Origin: Candidatus Cloacimonadota bacterium
GTDB taxonomy: Bacteria > Muiribacteriota > UBA6191
DNA length: 64,000 nt
Assembly (NCBI GenBank): GCA_002402105.1
Contig: NVVD01000001.1
Span: forward strand, 673,929-737,928
Direction: 5' to 3'
The position numbers and the translations under genes are program-made. The number at the start of each line of letters is the position of its first letter. Position 1 is the first letter of the stretch. Below are positions 8,276 to 17,837 of this stretch, piece by piece. Under the pieces are notes generated by a model. That model was given only the letters and a program-made list of their open reading frames with translations, had not been told where the DNA came from and did not search any database.

Positions 8276-11200
8276 TTAATCAAGCTCGGATTTATTATTG
8301 ATATATCCCAAATATGTAATCAATAATAAGATATAAAAATATTGTAAACCGCCAGAAAAGCTAGGGATTAAAAATAAAGCAACAAATGATAGTGTTATTT
8401 TTAACTTAGGAGAGCTTAAACTTAACTGAAAAAAGACAGCTATTATAAATATAAAAAATAGTGGGGTGTACTCTATCTCATTTTTAATGATTTCTTTTTT
8501 TTCTTTAATCTCTTCAAATTCGATAGCTATTTCAGATTCAACTCCGTTTCTTGCTCCAACATAAAAGTACTTACCTCTAGGAAATTTAAATTGAAAAGAA
8601 TTGCTACTTGTTACCATTTGTGTAAATCCATTTAAATTGTACTTTTGTTGGATTCTGATAGGGTTTTCATCAGAAAATTTATACATATTTTTATGTGTAG
8701 TCAAGGCAAAATATAGGTTTTTTATATCTGTTTTTAATTTAGGTAAAGTAATTTGATATTTATCGTCTTTAAAATTTAATTTAGCCTTTAAAAGAAGAGT
8801 AATCTTAAATTGTCGTTGTCTTTTATATTTTTTGAGTGGCAATAAAAGGTTTAGAGAGTCTTTTTTGACGATATTAAGGTGTTTGCCATCTATTAAGGCT
8901 TCTTCTAAGATTGTGCCTTTTGGTAGCTTTAATTCAAGAAATTGGCTTTCTTTGTTGGTGAGAGTTAAAACCAACTTTTGATAAATTTCTTTTTTTGAGA
9001 TTAAAAAGTTTTCTATTTTATAAGATAAACATTTGGTTTTAGAGAAAGAGACAAATGATTTTGACTTTATTTCAACAGAAAACTGAGTATTTTGGCTTAG
9101 GTGTTGAGGGATGTTTTCAAACTCTAAAACCTTTCTTTGAAAGCTATTTGAAGCTGTTTCTCGTAGGGCTTCGTTTAGAGTGAAGTTTATTTCCTGTCCT
9201 TCTTTGAGTTCTTTTTCTAGTTTAAAGATGTTCTCTTTAAATTGTTTTGGATGAAAAGGGAGATGGAAACTGTTTTTAGATTTCTTTTGAAAATATCTAT
9301 AGGTAATTAAGACTGGCTTTGAGTTATCTTTTAATTCAATGTTTAAATAATTATTTTCTAGTTTTAAAGAGAAGTCTTGCCCTTGCTTTAGTGACTTATA
9401 GTTTCTCTTAATATTAAATTGAGATAAAGTAGTATTTTTTTCTAGGCGTAATTTAAACTTTTTTTTATGGGAGATGCTAACTCTATTATTAACAATAATA
9501 TAGGGGTCAGAAAATAAAATCTTTTGATAAAAGTTGATTTTAGATTTTCTAACTTGTTGTACTTTGTTAATGGTGTTTATTTTGTTTTGATGATAAAAAG
9601 TTGGAGATTCAACTTCTTTTTTAATGAAGGGGTGGCGACTAAAATGTAGTGATATTGTTGCATTTTTAGATGAAGTATAATAACTATTATTTATAAAAAC
9701 TGTGTCTTTTATTTTTAGGTAATAGTCTTTTTTACTAGACATGATAGAGCTTTGTAAAGAGGTAGAAATAGGTACTTCACTATAAAAATCATCTCCATAG
9801 TTTTGTGACTTCATAGGTAGTTCAATAAATAATAAAATGGTTTCTCCATCAAAGTTTTCTACATTAAGTTTAGAGTATCCATATTTACTTGATTTGTTTA
9901 ATGAAACAGCTTCATAGTTTTCATCAAAACATTTACTAATAAGGGTTTTATTGTTGATTTTGAGTAAAGTAAAGTTTTTAGCATGAGAGCTCGCTAGATT
10001 GAATGTATAAATTACAAAAATCTTTTGTTCTTTAAAGTTTGGTTTAATAATTAGACTTTGAGATAATATATTTGTGGTATCTATGTCATTATTTTGTTTT
10101 TTTGTTAGTTGATTGATTAATTGATCTTGCACTAAAATTTGATTTTTATAGCTAAAGTCATTGTTTTTAAAATCAAAAATTTGAAAAACTTTTTTATAGT
10201 CAGGGTTGTTTTGATACCGTTGTTTACTTGCTTCACTACTATTAAATAGTAGTAATGCAACAAAAAAGACTATAGAGTTTTTGCAAACTCTTGAGATAGA
10301 GTTAATGAGTATGATAGCTATGACAATAAAGAGGGGCTCTGGTCTCATAAACATAAATTGCCCTGCTGGTGATAAAATCATTAAAATAGATAAAAAAGCT
10401 AATAATATTAGTTTTTCTTTTTTTTCAAGATAGATAAAGATAGCTAAATATAAAAAAGAAAATAGGCTACTTGTTAATAAAAAAGAATTTGATTTTGCTT
10501 TATTGATTGTTAGTTGAATATAAATTAAACCATCAATTGGTGTTTTCTTTTGAAATTTAATAATATTAGACAATTTAGGAAACTGTATTTCCACTGGTTT
10601 TACTCCGCTTTTTCTAATTTTTTTATATTTTGATTTAATTTCACGTTTTAGTGGTTTTCGTTTGTATTTTTTAATAGAAGAGCGAACTTTTGAAGACCAG
10701 CTAGATTCTTTATAATCTCTTCTATTTTTTTGTCTTCTTTGGTCTTTTTTGAGAGCACTAGACCTTTTATTTGAACGTCCAAGAAGTCTAGAGGGTGGTC
10801 TTGGAGCAATTTTACCCTCAGCGATAGATTTATTTGCCATAGCGATACCATCAAAATCATCAGAAAAGCTATCAGCTTCTTCTTGAAGCTCCATGATTGG
10901 TATATTATTTTGTTTATAGCCACTAAAGTTACTTTTTGGTTTTTGAAAATTAACTCTAGCCATCATTTCTGGACGTAAATTACCTCCCATAAAACTCATA
11001 GATGAGAGTATAGCGAGAAAGAAAAATCCTCCGATAAATAAAATAAAAAGCATCACTTTTTTAAAAGTAGATAAAGGAGCATTTGATGAAAACTTTTTAT
11101 AAATCCATAAAAGAAACTGAATAGTAAGACCTAATAAAATCAGGGGAACAAAAATAATAATTACAATTTGAAACGTAGATAAAGAAGATTGAAAAAATTG

Positions 11201-12808
11201 AGATAATACATAGTTTGCATAGTTTTTGATAGGAGTTGTGTATTCTATTTTTTGAAAGTTTAGATTAGAGCTTTTAGGCCTAACATCTAAACCTTTTGGA
11301 TAATAAAAGTCCCAGTTTGTTTCAAGACTTTTTTCTTTGGTCGGTAAATACAATGATAATTGTTTGCTTGAACTTAAAGACTCTAGAGTTTTAATGGCTA
11401 TGGTTAGGTTTTTATCTTTAGGTAAGTTAATAGCAATTTGAGCTTGGTCATTACGAAAGGGTTTAACTGGTTTATTGTTAATATATGACCCTAGAAATTG
11501 TACTTGAGGAGGGATATTAAATACAAAGCTAGAAGCTCCTAAATTAAGTACTTTGAAGCTATATGAGTTAGCTAGACGAAATTCTTCGGTGATGATAGAT
11601 GATACATGTGTATTTAAAACCTTTAACTGAGAGGATTTTTGCTGTGGATATATCTTTGTTTTTAGTTGAATAGCACCCAATTGTTTATAAAATTCAAAAC
11701 TTTTTAAAATAGGTAGATTATGACTATCTAAACTTTGGTCATTTAAATAGGGTAGAGCTATTAATTGTTCATTTTTGATAGAGCTAATTTCGACATTTTC
11801 ACTTGAGATAAAATATAAAACTCCTTTAAAAAGAGTTGCATTGGTTAAGCTAGGTAAATGAAAGCCATCGACAAGTGATTTTTTAGGGATACTTTGAATA
11901 AAGTTTAGGCTGATTTGACCCATAAAACCATCGGGAAAGATAATTTCTTTATCGTTAAATAAGAATGGGATACTAGGTTTAAAAGTTAAGCGTTTTAATT
12001 GAAAGTCTTTTGAAAAAGAGTGTGAGAGCGAGTAGATTTTTTGATGTAAAACATTAATGTTTAGTTTTCCTTGAATTAATAATTCATTTTTTTTGATGTC
12101 TATTTGATAAAGAGGCTTAGATAAAATAGATGCTTTTAGGGCGGTCATTTGGCTATTAACTATAGATTTTAAAGGGTTTTTTTTGTTTTTTGTAACTAAA
12201 ACTACTTTAGGTTTTAGAGGAGTCTTAAAAAATTGTATATAGTTTAACCCACCAACAGCAAAAGAGTCATTGTTAGTTAAAGTAAGAGTATGATTTTTAT
12301 TGGATGGGTTTTTAATACTAAAACCAAGGCCATTTATGATTTTAATTTTAGTTAATGGAATGGGAGGGAGTTCTAATAAACTAGAAGGTTTTACTAGAAA
12401 TTGCACTTCTCCTTTCATTTGTTTTGTAATAGCTAAGTTTAGATGGTTTGAACCTTCTTGATATTGATTTATAGATTGTTTGTTTATTAAAACCCATGAC
12501 TTAGGAATTAATGGTAAAAAAGTATCTTTTTGAGTAGATTTAAAATGAATTTTCCATTTAAAAGTAGCTGTAAAATATTTCTCTTTTTTAAGGCTCAATT
12601 GATATTGAGAAGACTCCATTTGGTTTTTATTTGATTTTGAGTTGTAATCATCAAGTAATTGTTTAAAGTTTTTTTGAAGGATGAGTTGGTGACCAACATA
12701 ACTATTTTGATTTTTATCAAGAGGGATAATAGATTGAATTGTTTTTAAAGAATTAGCAAAACTAAGTGAGACTTGAAAGATAAGAGATAAAAGAATTATA
12801 ATTTTCAT
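8276..12808 (-). CDS. Giant periplasmic/membrane protein of unknown function (second of a pair)
   Basis: 1,510 residues, family not recognised. A signal peptide (MKIIILLSLIFQVSLSFA) is followed by ~530 residues rich in beta-strand patterns. Two strong membrane segments come next (~548-575 and ~588-610), then a very basic linker (~670-750, many Lys/Arg). A second membrane cluster (~780-860) leads into another ~550-residue beta-rich region, and a hydrophobic C-terminus with two or three segments follows (~1440-1500). Repeated local patterns such as F-x-x-x-N-L-P-K-G-T-x-L-x-x-A-x-x-D-G-K resemble MG/Ig-like or interfacial beta domains, but I cannot name a family. Start: AGGAGAAC lies just upstream, within the end of the preceding gene; only one base separates that stop from this ATG, so the two are coupled. 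The upstream gene has the same layout. Likely an inner-membrane-anchored pair with large periplasmic faces. Confidence 0.75.
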   Translation of the reverse strand: MKIIILLSLIFQVSLSFANSLKTIQSIIPLDKNQNSYVGHQLILQKNFKQLLDDYNSKSNKNQMESSQYQLSLKKEKYFTATFKWKIHFKSTQKDTFLPLIPKSWVLINKQSINQYQEGSNHLNLAITKQMKGEVQFLVKPSSLLELPPIPLTKIKIINGLGFSIKNPSNKNHTLTLTNNDSFAVGGLNYIQFFKTPLKPKVVLVTKNKKNPLKSIVNSQMTALKASILSKPLYQIDIKKNELLIQGKLNINVLHQKIYSLSHSFSKDFQLKRLTFKPSIPFLFNDKEIIFPDGFMGQISLNFIQSIPKKSLVDGFHLPSLTNATLFKGVLYFISSENVEISSIKNEQLIALPYLNDQSLDSHNLPILKSFEFYKQLGAIQLKTKIYPQQKSSQLKVLNTHVSSIITEEFRLANSYSFKVLNLGASSFVFNIPPQVQFLGSYINNKPVKPFRNDQAQIAINLPKDKNLTIAIKTLESLSSSKQLSLYLPTKEKSLETNWDFYYPKGLDVRPKSSNLNFQKIEYTTPIKNYANYVLSQFFQSSLSTFQIVIIIFVPLILLGLTIQFLLWIYKKFSSNAPLSTFKKVMLFILFIGGFFFLAILSSMSFMGGNLRPEMMARVNFQKPKSNFSGYKQNNIPIMELQEEADSFSDDFDGIAMANKSIAEGKIAPRPPSRLLGRSNKRSSALKKDQRRQKNRRDYKESSWSSKVRSSIKKYKRKPLKREIKSKYKKIRKSGVKPVEIQFPKLSNIIKFQKKTPIDGLIYIQLTINKAKSNSFLLTSSLFSFLYLAIFIYLEKKEKLILLAFLSILMILSPAGQFMFMRPEPLFIVIAIILINSISRVCKNSIVFFVALLLFNSSEASKQRYQNNPDYKKVFQIFDFKNNDFSYKNQILVQDQLINQLTKKQNNDIDTTNILSQSLIIKPNFKEQKIFVIYTFNLASSHAKNFTLLKINNKTLISKCFDENYEAVSLNKSSKYGYSKLNVENFDGETILLFIELPMKSQNYGDDFYSEVPISTSLQSSIMSSKKDYYLKIKDTVFINNSYYTSSKNATISLHFSRHPFIKKEVESPTFYHQNKINTINKVQQVRKSKINFYQKILFSDPYIIVNNRVSISHKKKFKLRLEKNTTLSQFNIKRNYKSLKQGQDFSLKLENNYLNIELKDNSKPVLITYRYFQKKSKNSFHLPFHPKQFKENIFKLEKELKEGQEINFTLNEALRETASNSFQRKVLEFENIPQHLSQNTQFSVEIKSKSFVSFSKTKCLSYKIENFLISKKEIYQKLVLTLTNKESQFLELKLPKGTILEEALIDGKHLNIVKKDSLNLLLPLKKYKRQRQFKITLLLKAKLNFKDDKYQITLPKLKTDIKNLYFALTTHKNMYKFSDENPIRIQQKYNLNGFTQMVTSSNSFQFKFPRGKYFYVGARNGVESEIAIEFEEIKEKKEIIKNEIEYTPLFFIFIIAVFFQLSLSSPKLKITLSFVALFLIPSFSGGLQYFYILLLITYLGYINNKSELD

Positions 12809-12809
12809 T

Positions 12810-15800
12810 TTAGTTCTCCTTTTTTTGGGTAGTTTTAAAGTTTCTAGTGAAATAAAATGAAAGTATCCAAATGATCGAAAATAAAACAGCCATTTTAATT
12901 GAATAAATACTATTGAAAGAAAGAGAGTATTCTAAAAATAGGAGTAGTAAAATATGAAATAATAGTACTTTAAACTTTAGCATTTTAGGTGGTGATTGAA
13001 ATAGCAGTAATATATATAAAAGAGTAGAGAAAAATAAGAAATAATGAATCTCTTTGCTATCTTTTATTTTAGATAAATGAAAACCTTGAGATTGAGATTG
13101 TTCATTCGCTTTTTGAAAATATCTATGTAATCTAATCGGTTTATTTGTTTTAAAAATAGAAAAATCAACAGGGGCTTGAATTGGATTTTTAATGGCACTC
13201 ACTTGAGGCCTTTTTAAAAATTCGGGTTCTTTTTTAAAGTTACCTTTTACAAAAACTCCTTGTTCTAAGTTAAACTTTAAAGGTTCAAACAAAGAGAGTT
13301 CGTAAAATATTTGGGCACTTGCTAAAGAAAAATTAGGTATATTAATTTGTCCATTCATATTTTCTAAAACTTTTTGTTTACTCGTAATTTCTAGTAAAAA
13401 AGCTTCGATTTCTTTTTTATTGTTCAGCTCCATTCTCATTGGTATTACAATTTCTCCATTATGTTTACCTGCTAAAACAATATCTCCGTTGATTCTAGCG
13501 GTTAAAAGCTGTTCGTTTTCAGGTAACTTAATATTAAAAAACTGTTGCCCGTTATTTCTGATAGTGAAAGCATACCGACTAAATAACCATCCATCTTTTT
13601 GTAAAAAAGAGTATACTCTTAGGCTGTCTACAAATGCGCTAATAGAGTGAACAATCTGACGAGGAATAGCCTGTATTTTAAAATGTTGATTTTTGGGGTT
13701 TGTATTTTTGTGTAAAAGTTGATGAAAAACAGGGTTTGACTCACTTTGAATTTGAGTAGCATTTTTTAAGCTAGCGATTAGCTCATTGCTAGGAAGAATA
13801 GAAAAAGATAGGTTTTCGTTAGCACTAAAGTGAAAAATATTTTCAAATTGGTCAGCTTTTGGATTATAAAAACTATTTAATATGGTTGACTTATTTTTGA
13901 GTGAGGTTTCCATTTCAAGTTGAACATATAAATCATCTTTTTGGGCTTGAGCGTATTTAATCATTAAGATGCTTTTTTTATCATCTACATACCAGTCACT
14001 TACTTTTGGAGTGCCACTAAGGTTTAGTATTTTAATATTTTTTGGAAGGTGAATTAAAAACTCACTTTGATAAGCTCCTTTTTTAATGATGTGTACTTTT
14101 GATTTGATTTGAATAAAGTTTTCTTCAATTAAACTTGTATGATTAACAAGAAACTGTAGTTTTTCAGGCTCTAAAACTTGGGTTTTAATGGCCTTTGGAT
14201 TAGCAACTATATTTGCTCTCTTTTTTTCTTTGATAAATTGAAAGTTAATTTGTTTTGATGCAGCTAAGTTGAAACGATGTTTTTTAGTTTTGGCCCATTT
14301 ATAAACAGGTGACTTAGTAGTAAATGAATAATCTTTTACTTTAGGAAAATTTAATTGTTGAATAGCAATACTAGGAGCTTTTAGATTAAAATAGACATTT
14401 TTAGGAAAATCATTAGTGATTAAATATTGTACCTGAATGATAGGGTAATAGTTTTTAGGAGTTAAAATTACAATATTATTTTGGTTTATTTTTTGAATAC
14501 TTAGGGTTTCATTATTATTACTTGTGATGCTTTCTACAATAAAGTGATTTGAATATCTAGGGATAGTAATAGTTTCACTTTTGTTTGAACTAGCTTTTAA
14601 ATAGAAATTTATATGGAGCTTTAAACTTTTTTTAATAATTTTAAAGTGGAGTTCACTTTTATAAAATATTGAAGATGTATTGTTTGTACTTTTTGTAAAA
14701 GGTTTTGGGTATTGGGACTGTTTAATAAAAGTTAGTATTTTACTTTTTGTTTTGTATTTATATAAGTCAATGGTTTGAGTATAGCTAGAGTTTGAAAGAA
14801 AGCTTAATAAAATAAAAGAGCTAATTATCTTTTTAGATTTGACAAGATTTTTTAGTAAAGGAAATAAAAATATAAATAAAGGTGCAAAAAATAAATTATG
14901 AGAGATTGATAAAACTTGGTGGGTTTGTAGTAGAGCTGTTAATAAAATAGCAAAGCATAAAAAGAGAGAGGCAGCTAGATAAGATTTTTGTAATAAAGAT
15001 AAAAAGATAAGACTTAAAACTAAAATAAAAGCAAGGGTAAAAATAGGATGTTTAAAGAAAGAAGACTTTTTAAAATCAAGTTCGATGTAGAAATTAGACT
15101 CTAAACCATGAGGTGAATATAGATGAGAAAAGTTGTTTTCACTTGGCAGTGAGTAGATGCTTTTTTTATGAATTGTTGGTACAAAATGGCCATGAAGTAT
15201 AGGCTGTATGATTTGATTTGATGGAGGATGATTTTGTTGTAAAGAGCTTGAGAAATAAGCACAAAAAACAGTAAAAACAAGAAGAAAAAAACTCAGTAAT
15301 TTTAGCTTACGTTTTGTTTTATGGCATGGATGAAAAAAAGTATTGTAGCTTAAGTTAGATTCAAAGAAGTAGATAAAAGCAGCAAATAAAATTAATAATG
15401 GAATCAAATAATGGATGTAGCTATCACTTAATTCAAAAAATAAATTAAGATCACTTTGATTTTTTCGATGTGCCATCGGAAAATTTGTTTTAAGTGATGG
15501 TTTTTTTATACTATCATTAATAATATTATAATGAATATTTGTGGTTTCTTGTGAGAGTGGAATTTCAATTTTAAAATGGTCTTTGTTTGTGTTTTTACTT
15601 AAAAACTGTACTTCAATATTATGTAGTTTTAGGCTAGCTAATGACTTACTTTGTTGATTTAAATTTAAAAAGTTACCAACTTCACTTTTATAGATAGTTG
15701 AACTTGGTACATCAACTGAGTACTGCCCTTTTTTATTAATAAAGGTATGAATCTCTCTACCATTTAGACGAGCAGACTTTAAGTTAATCCCTTTTGGTAA

Positions 15801-17105
15801 TGGTAATATAAAGTTACCAGCTTCTTGTTTTTGAAGTTTAAATTTCCATTTATGGCTAGCTGATAAATCGGGGTTAATTTTTGTGGTTCCTAAAAAAGAA
15901 GAAATGAGTGTTTCTTTTAAGGGGTAACGGTCAAAAGTTTCAGTTTTAATTTGAAATTGTAATTTAGCCTTATAAAACCTAAAGGCATATAAAATAGGGA
16001 CTTTAAGATTTTGAGTCATTATTTTAGGAAGCTCTGAAGCATCTATTTTATTGATGGACTCTGGATGCTCAAATTGTACTTCATGTATTTTAACTACATC
16101 TTTTGTAAAAAAAGATAAAAAACCACGTTCTTCTTCAAGTTGATTGAAATGAATGCCTTCGCTTTCAAGTTGGCTTTTTTGTCCTTGATTTCTTGTTAGA
16201 GGGTATGTTCCTTTGATGATTACTCTAATTTTATCTCGTTGAGAGGAGTGAAATTTGATTCTATTTTTTTCAAGAGTAAAACTAGTGTATGGTTCAACCT
16301 GAATTTTATTGAGTTTAAATTGTTTTGGAATATGAATTTTTAATTCATTGATTGGGTTTCGAGAAATTTTAACCTGAGAGTTAAAAGTATAGTGCAAATA
16401 TTTTCTACTGATATTGTAGGAGTGGTTTGATTGTGCAATTACTAAGGCTTTTCTGGATTTTTTTAAAATTGGCTTTATTGGATCTTTTACTTTTGTATTA
16501 CGAGTATTAATAGGTAGGTTTGCATTAATTTTTATTTTTTGGATATTAGAAAAAGGACTAAATTTGTTTTTAGCTGTAAAGCTTCTTAGTAAAGATTTGT
16601 TAAAAAGTTGTACTTGCATACTTAGAAAATCTTTATCTTTAGTAAACTTTGCTTCGCCTGTTAAAGTAGACATCCAAGGTATTGTGATTTGCCAATGGTT
16701 TGTTTTTTCAAAAATAGGTAAAAAGGCTTTAATTTTGACTTTGTTATTGGGTTTTTCATTAATAAAAAAGCCTAGATAATTTTGATATAAAGCAACGTTA
16801 CTATTAATGATAAGCCAATTTTTGGATAATACTTTTAAGTTTTCTTTGTTGAAGTTTACATCTAAAATTAGGTTAAGTTCAAGCCCTTGTTTTTTTAAAT
16901 GAAAGTGAGCATCTTGATATAAAATTTTAGAATTTTGTTTTTTGGAAGAATCTTTAAAAATTTTATCCAAGTTATTTTCATCAACTAAAATATATTGAGA
17001 AGAGTTTCTTTTAAGCTCGGTTTCAGACAAAAGTCTAGTTTTGAAATCTACAGCAAAGTTGGTTTGAAAAAAAAGTGATAATAATAACCAATAAAACGCT
17101 TTCAT
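12810..17105 (-). CDS. Giant periplasmic/membrane protein of unknown function (first of a pair)
   Basis: 1,431 residues, family not recognised. The N-terminus MKAFYWLLLSLFFQTNFAVD is a signal peptide. Beta-rich sequence runs to ~550, then come membrane segments (~557-578, ~606-630), a long hydrophobic cluster (~690-790), a second beta-rich half (~800-1330), and C-terminal membrane segments (~1350-1420). The order matches the downstream gene segment for segment, although direct residue identity looks low by eye. One stretch in the second half (YAFTIRNNGQQFFNIKLPEN, continuing to an N-G-x-I-V motif) resembles the recurring LP-x-G-x-x-L-x-x-x-x-x-x-x-x-G motif of the partner, suggesting ancient duplication. 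It is the first gene of the operon, and a GGGGAT ribosome site lies before the ATG. The promoter must lie in the 277-base divergent gap up to 17382. Function unknown; a two-subunit envelope complex is an inference. Confidence 0.75.
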   Translation of the reverse strand: MKAFYWLLLSLFFQTNFAVDFKTRLLSETELKRNSSQYILVDENNLDKIFKDSSKKQNSKILYQDAHFHLKKQGLELNLILDVNFNKENLKVLSKNWLIINSNVALYQNYLGFFINEKPNNKVKIKAFLPIFEKTNHWQITIPWMSTLTGEAKFTKDKDFLSMQVQLFNKSLLRSFTAKNKFSPFSNIQKIKINANLPINTRNTKVKDPIKPILKKSRKALVIAQSNHSYNISRKYLHYTFNSQVKISRNPINELKIHIPKQFKLNKIQVEPYTSFTLEKNRIKFHSSQRDKIRVIIKGTYPLTRNQGQKSQLESEGIHFNQLEEERGFLSFFTKDVVKIHEVQFEHPESINKIDASELPKIMTQNLKVPILYAFRFYKAKLQFQIKTETFDRYPLKETLISSFLGTTKINPDLSASHKWKFKLQKQEAGNFILPLPKGINLKSARLNGREIHTFINKKGQYSVDVPSSTIYKSEVGNFLNLNQQSKSLASLKLHNIEVQFLSKNTNKDHFKIEIPLSQETTNIHYNIINDSIKKPSLKTNFPMAHRKNQSDLNLFFELSDSYIHYLIPLLILFAAFIYFFESNLSYNTFFHPCHKTKRKLKLLSFFLLVFTVFCAYFSSSLQQNHPPSNQIIQPILHGHFVPTIHKKSIYSLPSENNFSHLYSPHGLESNFYIELDFKKSSFFKHPIFTLAFILVLSLIFLSLLQKSYLAASLFLCFAILLTALLQTHQVLSISHNLFFAPLFIFLFPLLKNLVKSKKIISSFILLSFLSNSSYTQTIDLYKYKTKSKILTFIKQSQYPKPFTKSTNNTSSIFYKSELHFKIIKKSLKLHINFYLKASSNKSETITIPRYSNHFIVESITSNNNETLSIQKINQNNIVILTPKNYYPIIQVQYLITNDFPKNVYFNLKAPSIAIQQLNFPKVKDYSFTTKSPVYKWAKTKKHRFNLAASKQINFQFIKEKKRANIVANPKAIKTQVLEPEKLQFLVNHTSLIEENFIQIKSKVHIIKKGAYQSEFLIHLPKNIKILNLSGTPKVSDWYVDDKKSILMIKYAQAQKDDLYVQLEMETSLKNKSTILNSFYNPKADQFENIFHFSANENLSFSILPSNELIASLKNATQIQSESNPVFHQLLHKNTNPKNQHFKIQAIPRQIVHSISAFVDSLRVYSFLQKDGWLFSRYAFTIRNNGQQFFNIKLPENEQLLTARINGDIVLAGKHNGEIVIPMRMELNNKKEIEAFLLEITSKQKVLENMNGQINIPNFSLASAQIFYELSLFEPLKFNLEQGVFVKGNFKKEPEFLKRPQVSAIKNPIQAPVDFSIFKTNKPIRLHRYFQKANEQSQSQGFHLSKIKDSKEIHYFLFFSTLLYILLLFQSPPKMLKFKVLLFHILLLLFLEYSLSFNSIYSIKMAVLFSIIWILSFYFTRNFKTTQKKEN

Positions 17106-17382
17106 AAAATCCCCTGAAATACTTATATTTTTGTGTCAAAAATCTAAAGCTACATATAGAAGTCGTAGAGTTTAAGTGGTTAAATAAAATGGACTTTACT
17201 GATATATTGAGATTTAGACTGTTATTAAGTTTTGATTATACTCTCTATATTTAAAATATACTAAGGGTTTTCATGCTCAAATGAGATATGTATCAATTAA
17301 TAGTTTGTATCAAGCTTGCTCTTTACTTGTATTTCATCAAAGATTCTATAAAATGTAAAAAAGGCAAGAATGGAGCTTAGAA

Positions 17383-17748
17383 ATGGCAAGAATGGGAAAA
17401 ATAATTACCTTAAATATAGGTAAAATTGATCGAAAAGCATTAATGAAGTATTTAGATGACTCTATTAAGGGTATGGACAAAGAAAAAGATCAACTCAAAC
17501 CAAAAGAATACGAACTTGCTAGAAAATCTTTAAGACATGTTCAAAAAAAGCTAAGAAAATCGACTCCCAATCAGGACTTTAATATTGGTAGTTTAGAGTA
17601 TGAGTTTCTAAAAAAGGGGCTTGAGCAAATGGTTAAAATGAATACAAATCGTTTTGATAATATGTTTTTTTTAAAAAGATGGTTTTATAAGTTGCTTGTT
17701 AAAAACTATGAGCATATGGCTGAGGTTATTAAAAGGCGACATAGCTAA
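17383..17748 (+). CDS. Small basic helical protein, unknown
   Basis: 121 residues. I do not recognise the family. The sequence is predicted mostly helical, Lys-rich, with no signal peptide and no membrane segment, so it is probably cytoplasmic. The ATG at 17383 is preceded by GGAGCTTAGAA, a plausible ribosome site; a second ATG three codons later is possible. A TATAAA about 35 bases upstream is a candidate -10 box. It lies divergent from the giant-protein operon and 90 bases before the TerB-like gene. Codon use matches its neighbours, so there is no sign of recent transfer. Confidence 0.6.
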   Translation: MARMGKIITLNIGKIDRKALMKYLDDSIKGMDKEKDQLKPKEYELARKSLRHVQKKLRKSTPNQDFNIGSLEYEFLKKGLEQMVKMNTNRFDNMFFLKRWFYKLLVKNYEHMAEVIKRRHS

Positions 17749-17837
17749 ATTTAAAAACTTCTCAAAAATATTAAGAAGTTTAAAATAATTTGTTAGAATA
17801 CTCATAGTTAAAATTATTAAATTGTGAGATTGCTAAA

